Program-made: the position numbers and the translations under genes | Assembly: GCF_947242115.1 (NCBI RefSeq) | Contig: NC_074720.1 | Span: 32,774,645 to 32,838,644 of the forward strand | From: Biomphalaria glabrata | Lineage: Eukaryota; Mollusca; Gastropoda; Planorbidae | Length of the DNA stretch: 64,000 nt | Direction of reading: 5' to 3' | Part shown: positions 32,123-43,070 of the stretch, piece after piece | Position numbering within the stretch: the stretch's first letter is position 1 | Layout of the letters: each line of letters starts with the position of its first letter | The notes under the pieces: model-generated | What the model was told of the DNA's origin: nothing | The model's input: the letters and a program-made list of their open reading frames with translations, nothing else | The model's database searches: none

Positions 32123-33295
32123 ATGCCACGGATATATAAGAGGAAGCTGGGCTCACGAAAATATAAGGACTATGAGGAAGAAACATTACTAAAAGCTATA
32201 GAAGACTGTAAAAAACCAGGAATGAGTATTGCTGAAGTAGCAAAGATATATAAAATCCCTCATAGAACTCTGAGAAATAAAGTTGGTGGTCAGCATAGTA
32301 AGTCTCATGGTGGACAATGCGCATTGCCAAGTGTGCTAGAGGATGTTCTTGTAAAACATCTGTCAACTTGTGCTGACTATGGGATGCCTCTTGAATGGAG
32401 AGATATCAAGAGCTTGGTGAAAGGCATTCTTGAAATGGAAAACATTGTAATTAAAAAATTTACAGACAACACCCCAGGAGATGATTGGGTGAGAGGTTTT
32501 TTGTCGCGCCACGAAGACTTGATAACTCAGAGAACTTGCCAAAATATCAAGCGTCAAAGAGCTGCATTAAGCCACGATGATATCAATGTTTATTTTGAAC
32601 ACCTGAGGAAGTCTCTAGAGGGTGTTAGTGCTGAAAACATATTAAACTACGATGAAACAAATTTGACAGATGACCCAGGTCAGAAAAAGTGTATCTTTAG
32701 AAGAGGGATCAAGCATCCAGAAAGAGCCATAAATTTTTCTAAGGGCAATATAACTGTTATGTTTGCAGGATCAGCAGCTGGAGAGTTTCTACCCCCATAT
32801 GTCATCTATAAATCTGAACATCTGTGGCACTCATGGTGTGAAGGCGGTCCACCTGGAACAAGATACGGTCGAAGCAAAAGCGGCTGGATGGACAGTGTCA
32901 ATTTCGAAGAATGGTTTTTGACCATTGCTGTACCATGGGCCAGAAGAAAGCTGGGACGTAAAGTAGTGATTGGAGATAATCTCAGCTCACATATCAGTCA
33001 CTTGGTCTTGAAGAAATGTGAAGAGCACAATATTGGTTTCATCTTGCTTCCCCCAAATTCAACTGACAAATGCCAGCCCCTGGATGTATCATTTTTCGCT
33101 CCTCTGAAAAGAGAATGGCGAAGATTGCTGGAATCTCATAAAGTGAAACATCCTTCGTCTACTTCACTTGACAAGAAAATTTTTCCTGCAATGCTTGGCT
33201 CTCTCATAGATGGAATGGGGATGAGGTGTGCGCAAAACTTAATGTCAGGATTCAGAGCCTGTGGCATTCATCCACTTGATCCACATCAAGTGTAA
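32123..33295 (+). CDS. pogo/Tigger-like DDE transposase (CENP-B/jerky-like)
   Basis: About 390 residues from MPRIYKRKLGSRKYKDYEEE. An ATG nine codons upstream is in frame, but MPRIYKRK is the usual start. Domains in order: a psq-type helix-turn-helix (about residues 5-55, MSIAEVAKIYKIPHRTLRNK), a CENP-B type helix-turn-helix (about 60-135), and a DDE_1 catalytic domain with ILNYDETN, VVIGDNLSSH and QPLDVSFF. By my count 35 residues separate the second and third Asp. A tttttttcttcag just before the ATG resembles a splice acceptor, so an untranslated leader intron is possible. The frame ends at an A-run (33293-33302); the next frame continues the likely C-terminus. Confidence 0.93.
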   Translation: MPRIYKRKLGSRKYKDYEEETLLKAIEDCKKPGMSIAEVAKIYKIPHRTLRNKVGGQHSKSHGGQCALPSVLEDVLVKHLSTCADYGMPLEWRDIKSLVKGILEMENIVIKKFTDNTPGDDWVRGFLSRHEDLITQRTCQNIKRQRAALSHDDINVYFEHLRKSLEGVSAENILNYDETNLTDDPGQKKCIFRRGIKHPERAINFSKGNITVMFAGSAAGEFLPPYVIYKSEHLWHSWCEGGPPGTRYGRSKSGWMDSVNFEEWFLTIAVPWARRKLGRKVVIGDNLSSHISHLVLKKCEEHNIGFILLPPNSTDKCQPLDVSFFAPLKREWRRLLESHKVKHPSSTSLDKKIFPAMLGSLIDGMGMRCAQNLMSGFRACGIHPLDPHQV

Positions 33296-33302
33296 AAAAA
33301 AA

Positions 33303-33701
33303 ATCCCTGCCGCAGAAGTCCTCACCGAACAAAGTGTTTCAGAAGTAGTTCTTAACTATTTACAAAACAGTAAATTTTCTCCTAATGCCTATAGAGGGAG
33401 AAGTACTGGTAACACAAGAAAAAAGTTACATGTTCCACCAGGCAAATCTATAAGTGTGGAAGAACTTGATGCAAATTCAGATACCGGTACCAGGAGGCAA
33501 CAATCTACACCATCAGTTGAACCAGTAACACAAGTAGTGGTACCTGTAGATGGCATTCAAGGTACCAGTACTGGTACTGGCAATGATTCATCACATGCCA
33601 GTAGTGAAGAAATCATTACTGATTCAGATGATGAGTGGCTACCTCCCAGGCAAAAAAAAAAGTGTTCGAAAAATATTTTCGAAGTTGATTTTTCATGTTA
33701 A
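33303..33701 (+). pseudogene. C-terminal part of the pogo-like transposase, out of frame
   Basis: After the A-run at 33293-33302 another frame continues as IPAAEVLTEQSVSEVVLNYL then QNSKFSPN. It ends in an acidic and basic tail (EIITDSDDEWLPPRQKKKCS). Pogo-family proteins normally continue past DPHQV with such text, so a single-base change in the A-run, or a sequencing error there, has split the ORF. Confidence 0.8.
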
Positions 33702-34169
33702 AAATAAATTTTGGTATTAAATCATTAAAATTTCTGTTTTTTATATTTAAATTGTTGTCATAATCATATAAAATGTTTTTCTGTATAAATTGTTATCTAT
33801 TGACTTTCTAAAATACATTTATTAAGAAAATAAAATTGGAAGGCAAAGTCACCCCATTTTACCATTTTGGAAAAAATGTCATTCAAGCCTTAAAAAAGGT
33901 ATTTTCCATATACCGTACTATACAGACTTTATTTAATGGTTTCATTTAAGTACAGGCATCCACTCTGTAGGAAAACAAGTTTACAGCAGTTTAAGTGTAC
34001 TTTAAATATGTGAAAATTAAGTTTGAAGTTGAAAAGTGTGCAAAGTCACCCCGTTTCACGGTATTAAGAGTATTGTATCAGTAACAAAAAAAATAATTAA
34101 TTCCATTTATCTTATTAATGGTAAACCAGTAACATTTTTTAAAAAAGGCAAAATACAGGTACTTCTGTT

Positions 34170-34625
34170 ATAATAAATATTTTTAAAAACTCAGAATCCC
34201 CATACTAACCCTAACACCTATATTTAAAATCACAATTTAGAAAGCCTTCAGGAGAGGACTCAAAAGTTAAGTAGCAATTATACAAATAACTCGAATCATC
34301 AAATACTAAACCTAATAAAATACCGGTACTAAGAAAGACAAAAGTAAAGGCACATTCCATTCTAGGACAAATGTGTACAAATACTCCTTCTTCCCTAGTG
34401 CTATTAGAGCATGGAAGATGTACCTGAGCTAGCCAGGAAAACCTGTGACTTAGCAGAATTTAAATCATTGGTTAATATGTACGACGCGTTGGACGTAATC
34501 ATCTTTTTTGAATTAACGTCTGTATTACATAAGAATCTTGGGGAAGACTGGGATTTTGAACTTCGGGAAAGTTGTCCTCATCTGCCCTATAGATCGCAAG
34601 GTCTGAAAGGGGAACTATTTTAACT
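34170..34625 (+). mobile_element. LINE C-terminal/3' remnant joined to a SINE tail
   Basis: gacaaatgtgtacaaatact, ctagtgctattagagcatgg and gaatttaaatcattggttaa match the LINE remnant at 22170-22280. From 34545 the sequence switches to family A SINE fragments (gaagactgggattttgaa, then ctgccctatagatcgcaagg and tctgaaaggggaac), with the middle of the SINE missing. Confidence 0.6.
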
Positions 34626-34659
34626 AAATTTAAATGTTATATTTTGTATATATATACAT

Positions 34660-35958
34660 CATGGGCGTAGCCAGGATTTTCTTCTCTTCCCCCCCCCCCC
34701 CCCCGCGCAAATATATGTACGTGTGTGTGTACATCATTAATCTTTATTACATTTTGACCCTTCATTCTTTCGGAAGACGATTATTGTTCCCTACAATAGG
34801 TTCTTCCTGGGGTTAGTGGAAAAAATTGTAGACTCCCAGTCATTGCCAGCAAGGGGGTCTGGGGGAGCGCTATGAGCGAAGCTCCACCGCCAAGCACCAT
34901 TATCCTGCTATTAAAAGTTTTATTTCGGAAATCTTATTTGCTATTCTTACTGACTTAAATCCTCCCGCGTCGTTCGGTGCATTGGGCGACAAGCTGCTCA
35001 CTGGCAATGTTTGAAGCCTCTTCCCACCTGCTCTGAGGACCTCCATGAAAGTGTCGCGCCAAGTTGCACTAGCATGTCACTGTTTGCGCTTTTCTCGTAG
35101 GCATAATGGCTTGTCGGAGAAGTCTTTTTCAATTTCGGCAGATGACTATTCATTGCACTTTATAATCGATCTCAGCCACTGCCTCAAATCCAAATCCACT
35201 GGTTGTAATTTGGAATTAGGTGACTGTTGTTTGCTTTAGATTTTATATCGAAAAGGGAAGTTTTATCGTCAAAATCATTTGTTGGGGTGTTTTAAACTAA
35301 GAGTTTTTTTTTTAACAAATTCAAAATCATAGAATTTGATGACTGTAGTTTGCTTTAGAATATCTCAAAATTCTCTGTATGAGAGTATTTAAACTCAAAA
35401 CCATCTGGAGGCGTTTTAAACTTTTTTAAAAAAGCCCTCTGGAGGAGGGGGTTTAAACTCAAACCCCCCTTAGGCTTGGCTACGCTTGTAGAATTTTGAG
35501 TATGTAACTTGCTTTTTTTAAAATGTTGAATAGGTATTTTTTAGCTTGAAAACCCGCTGAAAGGGGTTTAAACTCAAAACCCCATTTGGCTACGATCATA
35601 GCATTTTGAGTGTGTACTTTTCTTTTTTTTTTTAATATATATATTGAATAGGTATTTTTTAGCTTCAAACCCTGCTAAAAGGGGGTTTAATCTCAAAACC
35701 CCTTTGGTTACGCTCATATAATTTTTAGTGCGTGCTTTGCTTTTTTTTAATATTGAAGGGGTATTTTTTAGCTTTAAACTCCGCTGAATGGGGTAGGGGG
35801 TTTAAACTCAAAACCCCTTGGCTGCGCTGGGCAAGTGATGGTTTAGTATTAGAATCTCAACTAAAATAAACAAAATCAAAGCAAAAAATCAGTCACTAAA
35901 TTCCGATCTGTGTGGGGGGGGGGAATTTTATTTCGGGGGTTCCCCGGCTACGCCCATG
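34660..35958. mobile_element. hAT-like non-autonomous element, 1.3 kb, with internal tandem repeats
   Basis: Left end CATGGGCGTAGCCAGG, right end CCGGCTACGCCCATG (inverted). Flanks 34652-34659 and 35959-35966 are both atatacat, a perfect 8-bp target duplication. There is no transposase. At 35400-35830 about four diverged units of 110-125 bp carry gtttaaactcaaaacccc, ggctacg and gtattttttagctt. A related terminus (ctggctacgcctatg) is at 44739-44753. Confidence 0.85.
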
Positions 35959-35966
35959 ATATACAT

Positions 35967-37690
35967 ACTATAGTTCTAAAAGTCCACAGAATATGTAACC
36001 TTACATCCTGTCGTGCAAGGAATATTTAGTCAGAAATACATTATTCAATCTTTATTCGAATGGCTTAAATTGCGATCAATTTTTAGCTGTTTAATGCATA
36101 ATTACTTTCTAAAGTTTCTTGCAAAATCGCAACATTTGACTTCTGGTTTTGGGGTTCAGGTAGCCACTCTGATCCGAACTCATCTTTCTAACCAGCTGCT
36201 TTTCTTTCTTTATTGCCAGCCGCAGCTCGATCTTTCTTTTTGCTGTTTTTGTTCTCACTCTTTTTACAGCTTGTCATAAAGTGTCTACATGTTGACTCTG
36301 GCTTGATTATCGGAAAAAAATGCTTGGTGCCCCGGTTGACTCGATAAACGAGACCAATAGATAACTAAGGTAGCGGCAAACTTGTATTTCCCACTTTAGA
36401 AGGTAGTAAAAGGTTGAATAACACAGCATAATTTCCGTCTAAAAGTCTAACAAAGGAAACATGTTTTTGTGATTTTAATAAATAAACATTGTAAAATATG
36501 CAAAGCTATTTTTAAAATGTCATAGACAATGGAATTTCAAAAACAATTAACTAATTTTACATTTGTGCAAAAATCGATGAAATAGGTAATCTGCTTACTG
36601 TATTTGTTAAAAAAATGAATTTCTATTGGGAAATGTGGATAAAGTTGATACCGGGGGAGGGGGGGGGACACCCTGAGCAAACCGCACCGGGTGACACCGA
36701 CCCCAGTGACGCCACTGCCAACTCATAAAAAAAAAAAACTACATCTCTGCTCAAAAAGTAACTAGCTGCGAGTCTGGATGATGTTAACCTGTTAAAGATG
36801 TACGTAGGCTACGTACATTTACGTATTTCTGACGTCATACGGAAACCATTCTGGATGTGCAGAAAGACACCATATACTAATTATTATTGAATATAAACAG
36901 GCGCAGTGGACAACGGCATAGTCTGCATGAAAAAATATGCAGGTTGCAACTGGGTTTGCGTTGTTATGTGAAACACTCATCCTCAATCTTCGGAATCGAA
37001 GACATTGCCATTATTATTGAATATAAAATGAAACTAATAGTATATTCCTTATCTTAAAAAGAAACAAAAAAAAAACATAACGATACTGGTATAAAAAAAA
37101 AGAAAACATCTGAGTACCCTATTGGGTACGAAAAGACCTGCCCCGCCGCCGCTTATGTTAACAAAATTGTGTAACGTCTCCGCTAAACTAATTCAGCCGG
37201 TTATCGTACTTACCGTGTGTGTGTGTGTGGGGGGGGGAAGGATTGTTAAAAGAGTTGGTTTTGTGCGGGCCCCATAAAACATCGACACTATAAATTGAAC
37301 TCATTGTGTCCTATAAGACAGCTGTTTGTTTCTTACAATATTCGATCTAAAACTTGTTTGAAATTAGATTGCTACCTGTTTTTTTCTGGTAAATAAATAA
37401 TTGCTTTGTATCCCAGGTAGGCCTAACAGATGTTTAAGTTAAAACATCTGCTTTGACTGAATAAGGCCTAAGAGCTTTTGGCAGTGTGGCATTTTGATCT
37501 GTACGCTAGATCTAATTATTTTGAAACTGTGTTCAGAAAATTTTGAATGGGTGAGCTTGAGACTAATTTTCAACCAAATCTGTCGGACGATGAAGGCGTT
37601 ACCGTAAGCAGTTTACTTTGACTATTTTTCCACTTCAGAAGCAATTTTATACAATTAAAAGAGTTTACCCCCCCCCCTTTTTTTTTCGGA
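35967..37690. other. TE debris, no gene
   Basis: It contains a hAT-like terminus ending at 36716 (cagtgacgccactg preceded by caccgggtgacaccgacc), a LINE 3' end at 36895-37030 (gtgaaacactcatcctcaat before an ATT-type tail, shared with 59895-60160), a GT run at 37217-37230 and C runs at 37667 and 37706. The frames here are short and without recognisable domains. Confidence 0.5.
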
Positions 37691-37940
37691 GATTTTTAAG
37701 TTTAACCCCCCCCCCTCCCAATGGTTTGGACGATAAAACTTCCCTTTCCGATTTAAAATCTAAAGCAAATTCCATGAGTGTAGCCAAGAAGGGTTACAAA
37801 TTTCTACCATTCGCTGGCTCGACGATACGGAAGTGCCTACTTGACCCAGTGGTAACAAAGCAGAGTCATCCCACACGGCTACTACAAGCAGCCAGAAAGA
37901 CTATCGCATCATAACCAGCCGGAGTGACCACCATCTACAC

Positions 37941-40900
37941 CAGTGGTTCCCAAACTTTTTTGTCTCGTAGACCCCCTAACATGTTTTCTGGTTTTCGGTA
38001 GACCCCCTGCTTAACTATTATTTTAATTTTGTAAATGTAACAACTTAATTTTTTTTTACTGTTTTTTAAACTGTATTTATGTGAATAAAAGTAAAACAAA
38101 TTATTATGAAGCACACGTTAATTGGTATATATACAAATTAAAACGAAGCAAAATAAAATTTAATAAGTTTTACATGAAAGTATGAAGCAAAAAAAAATTG
38201 TACAAAGCACATGAGTGGGAAGGATGGGCCTGATGCTTTGATACCAACATATCAATGTTGGGCTTCCATTTCGTTAGGCTTAATCTTCAATCTCCTCTGT
38301 TAGTGATGTCCAGTTTGTTTCTTGTATTTAGTAGAAGATTGGTAACAGTGCTGAACCCTCTTTCCATAAGATAGGAAGATGGAAAAGCAATTAGAAAATT
38401 TCTGACGATATTCCATAATATGGGATACGTATCGGGTATATCTTTTGGAAGCCAAAAGAGCTGATATCCTTTTTTAAATTGTACTTTCAGTTCTTCGTTA
38501 GTACTTATTCCTAGAAGTTCTTCTTGCAATGCTACATCATCCTCTTCTATAATATCAACATATGGATCAATAATCCACTGAGGTATTACCATATTCAGAA
38601 TATCCTCAAATCTAATTTGAAAATCAGAATATAGGGAATTCAAATGCTCAACATAAATGAAAATGTCCTCCTGACATTTTGTGTTCTAAATTTGGAAATT
38701 GGGAAAATTCGCCACGACCAATGTTTTGCTTCATTAATTATATTCTTGCAAGAAATGCTGAGATCATGGACTTTGTTTTGATCAAATTCAGGTTATCCCC
38801 TTCTAGCTGCAAGTTAACTTCATTAAATTTCTGAAATAAGTCTGTCAAATAGGCAATGTCCGATTTCCGCTTAATTAAATTTTGTTTTAAAAATTGAATC
38901 TTTATCATGCAAGAACTCTGAAACAGTGTCAAAAAGAGAAAAAAATCTAGTCAGACATAAGCCTTTCGACAACCACCGAACTTCAGAGTGAAGGAGCAGT
39001 TGGTGAAAGTTCTCGTCATTTTCTTCACACAATTGAGCAAATAATCGAGTATTCAAAGCGTTGGCTCGGATTCGATTAACAGCAGTAATGACAAACTGAA
39101 GAGATTCATGCAATCTGACACTGAGATTTTTAGCAACTAAATGTTGTCTATGGATAACGCAGTGTATTGCTAACACACCGGGTACATTTTCTTTTAAAAA
39201 GCTCACAAATCCTCGGCAGCGTCCAACCATTGCAGGTGCTCCATCTGTTGCTACTGATATTATATTTCCTAAAGGGATCTCTTTTTCTTTAAAGTAGTCC
39301 TTCAAAACTTTCAGTATTGATTCGCCTTTTGTGTCAATGGCCAAAGTTTTTGCAAATAGAAGTTCTTCGTGGATTTCTTGATCCATAATAAAACGAACAT
39401 ATGCCAACAATAATGCTTCATTACTAGGCAAGGTTGACTCGTCCAGCTGTATAGAGAAGCATGTAGTTTGCAAATATTTACACAAGAAGTTTTCAGTGTC
39501 ATGACTCATTTCATCTATTCGTCTTTGAACTGTGTTGTTACTTAAAGTAATTGTTTTAATGATATCAGAAGCATGCTTGTGTAAAACAGTTTGTAAGACT
39601 TCTGCAACGGCTGGCAAAATCAATTTTTCACCTACAGTGTGAGGTTTTCCGGATTTTGCTATCAGTAAAGAAATATTGTAAGATGCTCGTAAACCATCAT
39701 CTTCTCTTTGTGATATCGAAGTGAACATTTTGTCCACTGTAGGTCTAGTCTGAGATCTATCTTTAAGTGTTTGAAAATACTTAAAGTCTTTATCGATTTT
39801 GTCTGGGTGGCATCGTTTCAAATGATCGTTTCAAATGATTCTCCAGTTTAGATGGTTTCATAGCGTCATTACACAAAATTTTGTTACATAAAAGGCACAT
39901 AGGTAATAGCTTGCTGCATGAGGAAGGAATGAAGCCAAATTTCAAATATTCAATACTATACTGTCTACATTTCTTTCTAGATTCGACCATGTTAAATATC
40001 AGTCACCTGTAGACATAATTAGGATATTTTAAAACCCTAACCCTCGCACAAGAGGATTTCACCAGGATTGAAAGTTAAAGAATTAGCTAAGGTAGGCGTA
40101 CAAATAAAGTATCAAGGTAGGCGTACAAATAAAGTATCATGTGTGTTGGAAATAAAAGAAAATAAAAGTGAGGTTCTGCAGTTGTCAGGAAATAACTATC
40201 CCATCCATGAGAGCAGATGTATAGCATCGTATTATTCATTCTAAGAAATCAATGCACATAAAATAAAACTAATAACATCATAAAAAATATTTCTTTTATT
40301 ATAGTGAAAAATAATCCTAATAGGATAAGCATCAATGTTTTACCATGCTAACGTCTGCATTATTTTAAGTTTCAACATCACTGCCATGTATGGCAATCTA
40401 AACATAAACAAATAAAATATACTTTAAAAAATAGTAACGTTCAATGCAGTACCAAGATCATCGCCAACAAACAAAGCGCACACTTGGACAATTAGTCAAG
40501 GAAAAAAAGACATTGATAGGTAAGCTATACAGATTTTAAGCAAAAAACAACCACTTCTGTTTCATGATTGTAATCTATGAACATCTCAAAGAAGATATAA
40601 GACACTGATCACAAAAATAAAAATAGACATAAAAACTCATTCAACAAAATTTTACATGTAATGCTAAAGTAAAGAGAAACTGTTGTAGGAATGTATAGTT
40701 TGTGCAATATCCTACAAATTGTTTGCTCTTATAATGTATTGTAATGTGTAAGGCACAATTGTAAAACAAATTTCCTAACGGATAATACAGATTATTATAA
40801 TATATTATTACTATTATCATGTTTCAAATAGAATCTTGAAGTCTTGAAATGGTTTACTCAACAGAGCTCAATAACCTTCAAATGCCACATTTAGTTGCAT

Positions 40901-41311
40901 TCCACTCTCCAGTTGAACTAAATAATCACTATCTCTACCATCAGACTCAAACAGCTGGTAATCACTTACCACAATCCTTTTTCTACAATTAAAACATTAG
41001 TACTAAGTCTTATTGACATTTTATTTATTCAAATCTAATTATATCCACTCTGTCGTTCTCTTAGGTCAGAATTAGTAAATGTTAAAAAAATAAAAAAATT
41101 AGCAGTGCATTCGTCAACGAAACAATTAAAAATCGGCGATTGCAGGCATAGCCCGGTGACTATAATTGTGTAATGGTTTTAAATGAAATCCATTATCGTA
41201 GACCCCCAAAAGCATCTCATAGACCCCCAATTTCTTTTTTAATTTCCGTGGACCCCCTGGAGGTCGTCGTAGACCCCTGGGGGTCCATATAGACCACTTT
41301 GGGAATCACTG
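37941..41311 (-). mobile_element. hAT transposon (ZBED/SCAND3-like), 3.37 kb
   Basis: Terminal inverted repeats cagtggttcccaaac (left) and tttgggaatcactg (right). The flanks 37933-37940 and 41312-41319 are both atctacac, a perfect 8-bp target duplication. Sub-terminal sequence carries repeated GTAGACCCC motifs at both ends. A minus-strand transposase of the ZBED/SCAND3 group covers 38287-39990. The element sits in a LINE and shares its family with the older copy at 25085-28544. Confidence 0.95.
38287..39990 (-). pseudogene. hAT transposase, ZBED5/SCAND3-like, nearly intact
   Basis: The N-terminal piece (39990-39790) has a BED-like finger, [20 protein letters not shown]. The main piece (39821-38871) reads LDESTLPSNEALLLAYVRFI, SVATDGAPAMVGRCRGF and AIHCVIHRQHLVAKNL, the RNase H-like fold of hAT transposases. 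The C-terminal piece (38643-38287) carries the dimerisation motif SYLMERGFSTVTNLLLNTRN. The first break is a 13-bp tandem duplication (atcgtttcaaatg at 39812-39837). At least one other frame change lies around 38870-38930 and another before 38643. The catalytic-region residues I can see look conserved, so inactivation is recent. Confidence 0.9.
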
Positions 41312-42059
41312 ATCTACACGGACGGCTCTGTGCAGACGCTCGAGGGCACTGTGAAAGCTGGGTATGGGGCGGTAGTCCGACTCTCTGGCACCCCCGAAAG
41401 AGACAAGCTTACGGGACACTGTCAGGGGAAAAGCAGCCTCGAGGCTGAATTGGAAGCAATGTTCCAGGCACTGGATTGGGTGGAAACGAAGGTACGTAAC
41501 GGGGCTGCGTCAGCCAACGACATACTCCATATTCACGGATTCGATGTCCGCACTAGAGGCCTTAGTGGGGATAGAAGAAGGTGTCAGAAGGGTATGGGAC
41601 GTCCTCACGGTCGGGGGCGTCTCCTACGATTCGGAGTGAGCATTACTTTACGATGGCTGGGATTCTTCGGATAAGGGCAGTGAGCTCCACATGGCAATGA
41701 GTAGACCAGACAAAAGAGATGCGTGGTGGCAACTTAATCGTGCGGAACAGACGGTCCTAGCCCAGTTCCGAGTCGGACACTGTCCAATCGGAGCTTACTT
41801 CGACGGTGGAGGGAAAATTACGACACAAGGTGTCGCTACTGCATGGAGGACGATGAGACAATATAACACATTCTTTAAGAATGCAGAGTTCTGCACGAAG
41901 GATGATTGGGACAAGGATTGGATAGAGAGATAACTGGTACATGTCCGACACAGAGGCTGTCCTTGTACGGGGACAAGACGACCTTAAAACTCACTGCTAG
42001 CTTCCTCCACGTGCTCTAAGGGAGTAATTCCCAGCATGGTTCGTTACTAATGGGGTTTC

Positions 42060-42277
42060 TGATTCGGTCCCCAGCCAGCAAAGCTAATTGTTCAGGCCCG
42101 GGTTGAGTTAGGGGCCCGCACGGGGAAGCCGATAGTAGTCCTGGGCCCATTCATACCCCCCCCCCTAGATGAATGGGGCCTTTAAGTAGCAGGGAATGAA
42201 GAGATTCACCCTTTCGCTTAACAGCTCGGCGTCGGCTGGCGGCCTGACTTTTGCGTAATACAGTTAAGGTCCCACCT
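42060..42277. other. Probable LINE 3' region
   Basis: GC-richer stretch after the LINE coding remnant (ggtccccagccagcaaagct, gcccgcacggggaagccg), typical of a LINE 3'UTR but not matched elsewhere in the window. Confidence 0.35.
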
Positions 42278-43070
42278 GTCACGTGTTAATTACGTTTATT
42301 TAACTGACAGATCTTGATGCTATAAACGTGTGACATATGTGGGTTCGGAGGTGCCTTGATTATAGTTCAAACACTTTAGTAATCAATGAAGTAACAAAGT
42401 GCTGATATGTTTTCTTGAGTTTTAATTATTTAAAACTTGAACTTGAAACAATAAATGTATGTACAAAGATATATAAAACAGATACAGGATTCAGTGAAAA
42501 TGATCAATGAGTAAATATTTACTTTAAAAACTAGCGACTTCTAAGTCTAACTTTCTAGATCTCTCTCTCGTCTCAAGCTAACACTCCGCCTTTTATATCT
42601 TTCTTTAGATTAAAGAACCGTGACATCTCAATACCCATCCTTGACCCGTTTACATTTAATTTTCCTTTTAATTGTTTTTGTAATTTAACCTACGTTAATT
42701 ATGTTTCCCTGCTGTAGCCTTGAACTAAGCTTTAATCGGCGTCTTTCTGGCATTAAAGCGTGAGTGAGCTGACCTGATTTGAGATAGGTACAATGTCCTA
42801 TTTTTGTAAACAATGAGGTGTCACTAGGAACTGTGTTTGTAATTTTTAAGCTATGTTAATTTTGTTTCCCTGCTGTAGTCTTGAGCTAAGTTTTAATCGG
42901 CATCTTTCTGGCATTTAACCGTGGGTACGCTGACCTGATTTGAGATAGGTACAATGTCCTCATTTTCTAAACAACGAGGTGTCACTAGGGACTAGACACC
43001 ACCACCTACCCCCTTCTCGTCCTACTGGCAACGAGTGCCCTTCCCGCCTCGCTCTAATCTCGGACGAGAC
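42278..43070 (-). mobile_element. Possible solo LTR
   Basis: The block begins TGTCACGTG and ends GACGAGACA, so it has TG..CA ends with a short TGTC/GACA inversion, about 793 bp. On the minus strand it has a TATAAAA at about 42590. No target duplication is seen and no second copy is in the window, so the assignment is tentative. It contains the 165-bp tandem duplication at 42680-43000. If real, it is an old fossil. Confidence 0.35.
42680..43000. repeat. Tandem duplication, period about 165 bp
   Basis: tgtttccctgctgtag, aatcggcgtctttctggcat, gctgacctgatttgagatag, gtacaatgtcct and gaggtgtcactagg occur twice in order, at 42680-42835 and 42846-43000, with roughly 10% divergence. Confidence 0.85.

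Larger units (their letters stand above)
31721..34061 (+). mobile_element. pogo/Tigger-type Tc1-mariner element, 2.34 kb
   Basis: The terminal inverted repeat is CCGTGAAATGGGGTGACTTT at the left and AAAGTCACCCCGTTTCACGG at the right, one mismatch in 20, with TA on each side (31719-31720 and 34062-34063). The motif GGCAAAGTCACCCC also occurs inside at 32075-32088 and, with a longer TIR-like match, at 33842-33863. The element encodes a pogo-family transposase (32123-33295), and its reading frame shifts in an A-run near the 3' end. Both ends and most of the ORF are intact, so it is fairly young. Confidence 0.93.
37700..42060 (+). mobile_element. LINE fragment with RNase H domain, split by a hAT insertion
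   Basis: Left of the hAT the frame reads SVAKKGYKFLPFAGSTIRKC then LLDPVVTKQ and ends in AGVTTIYT. Right of it the frame resumes with DGSVQTLEGTVKAGYGAVVR then ELEAMFQALDWVETK, which is the start of an RNase H domain (TDGS motif, then the AELxA helix). At 41691-41933 a later piece reads NRAEQTVLAQFRVGHCPIGA, the typical region after RNase H in LINEs of the I/Jockey type. Frame changes are present between these pieces, so the copy is dead. The hAT occupies 37941-41311. Confidence 0.75.
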
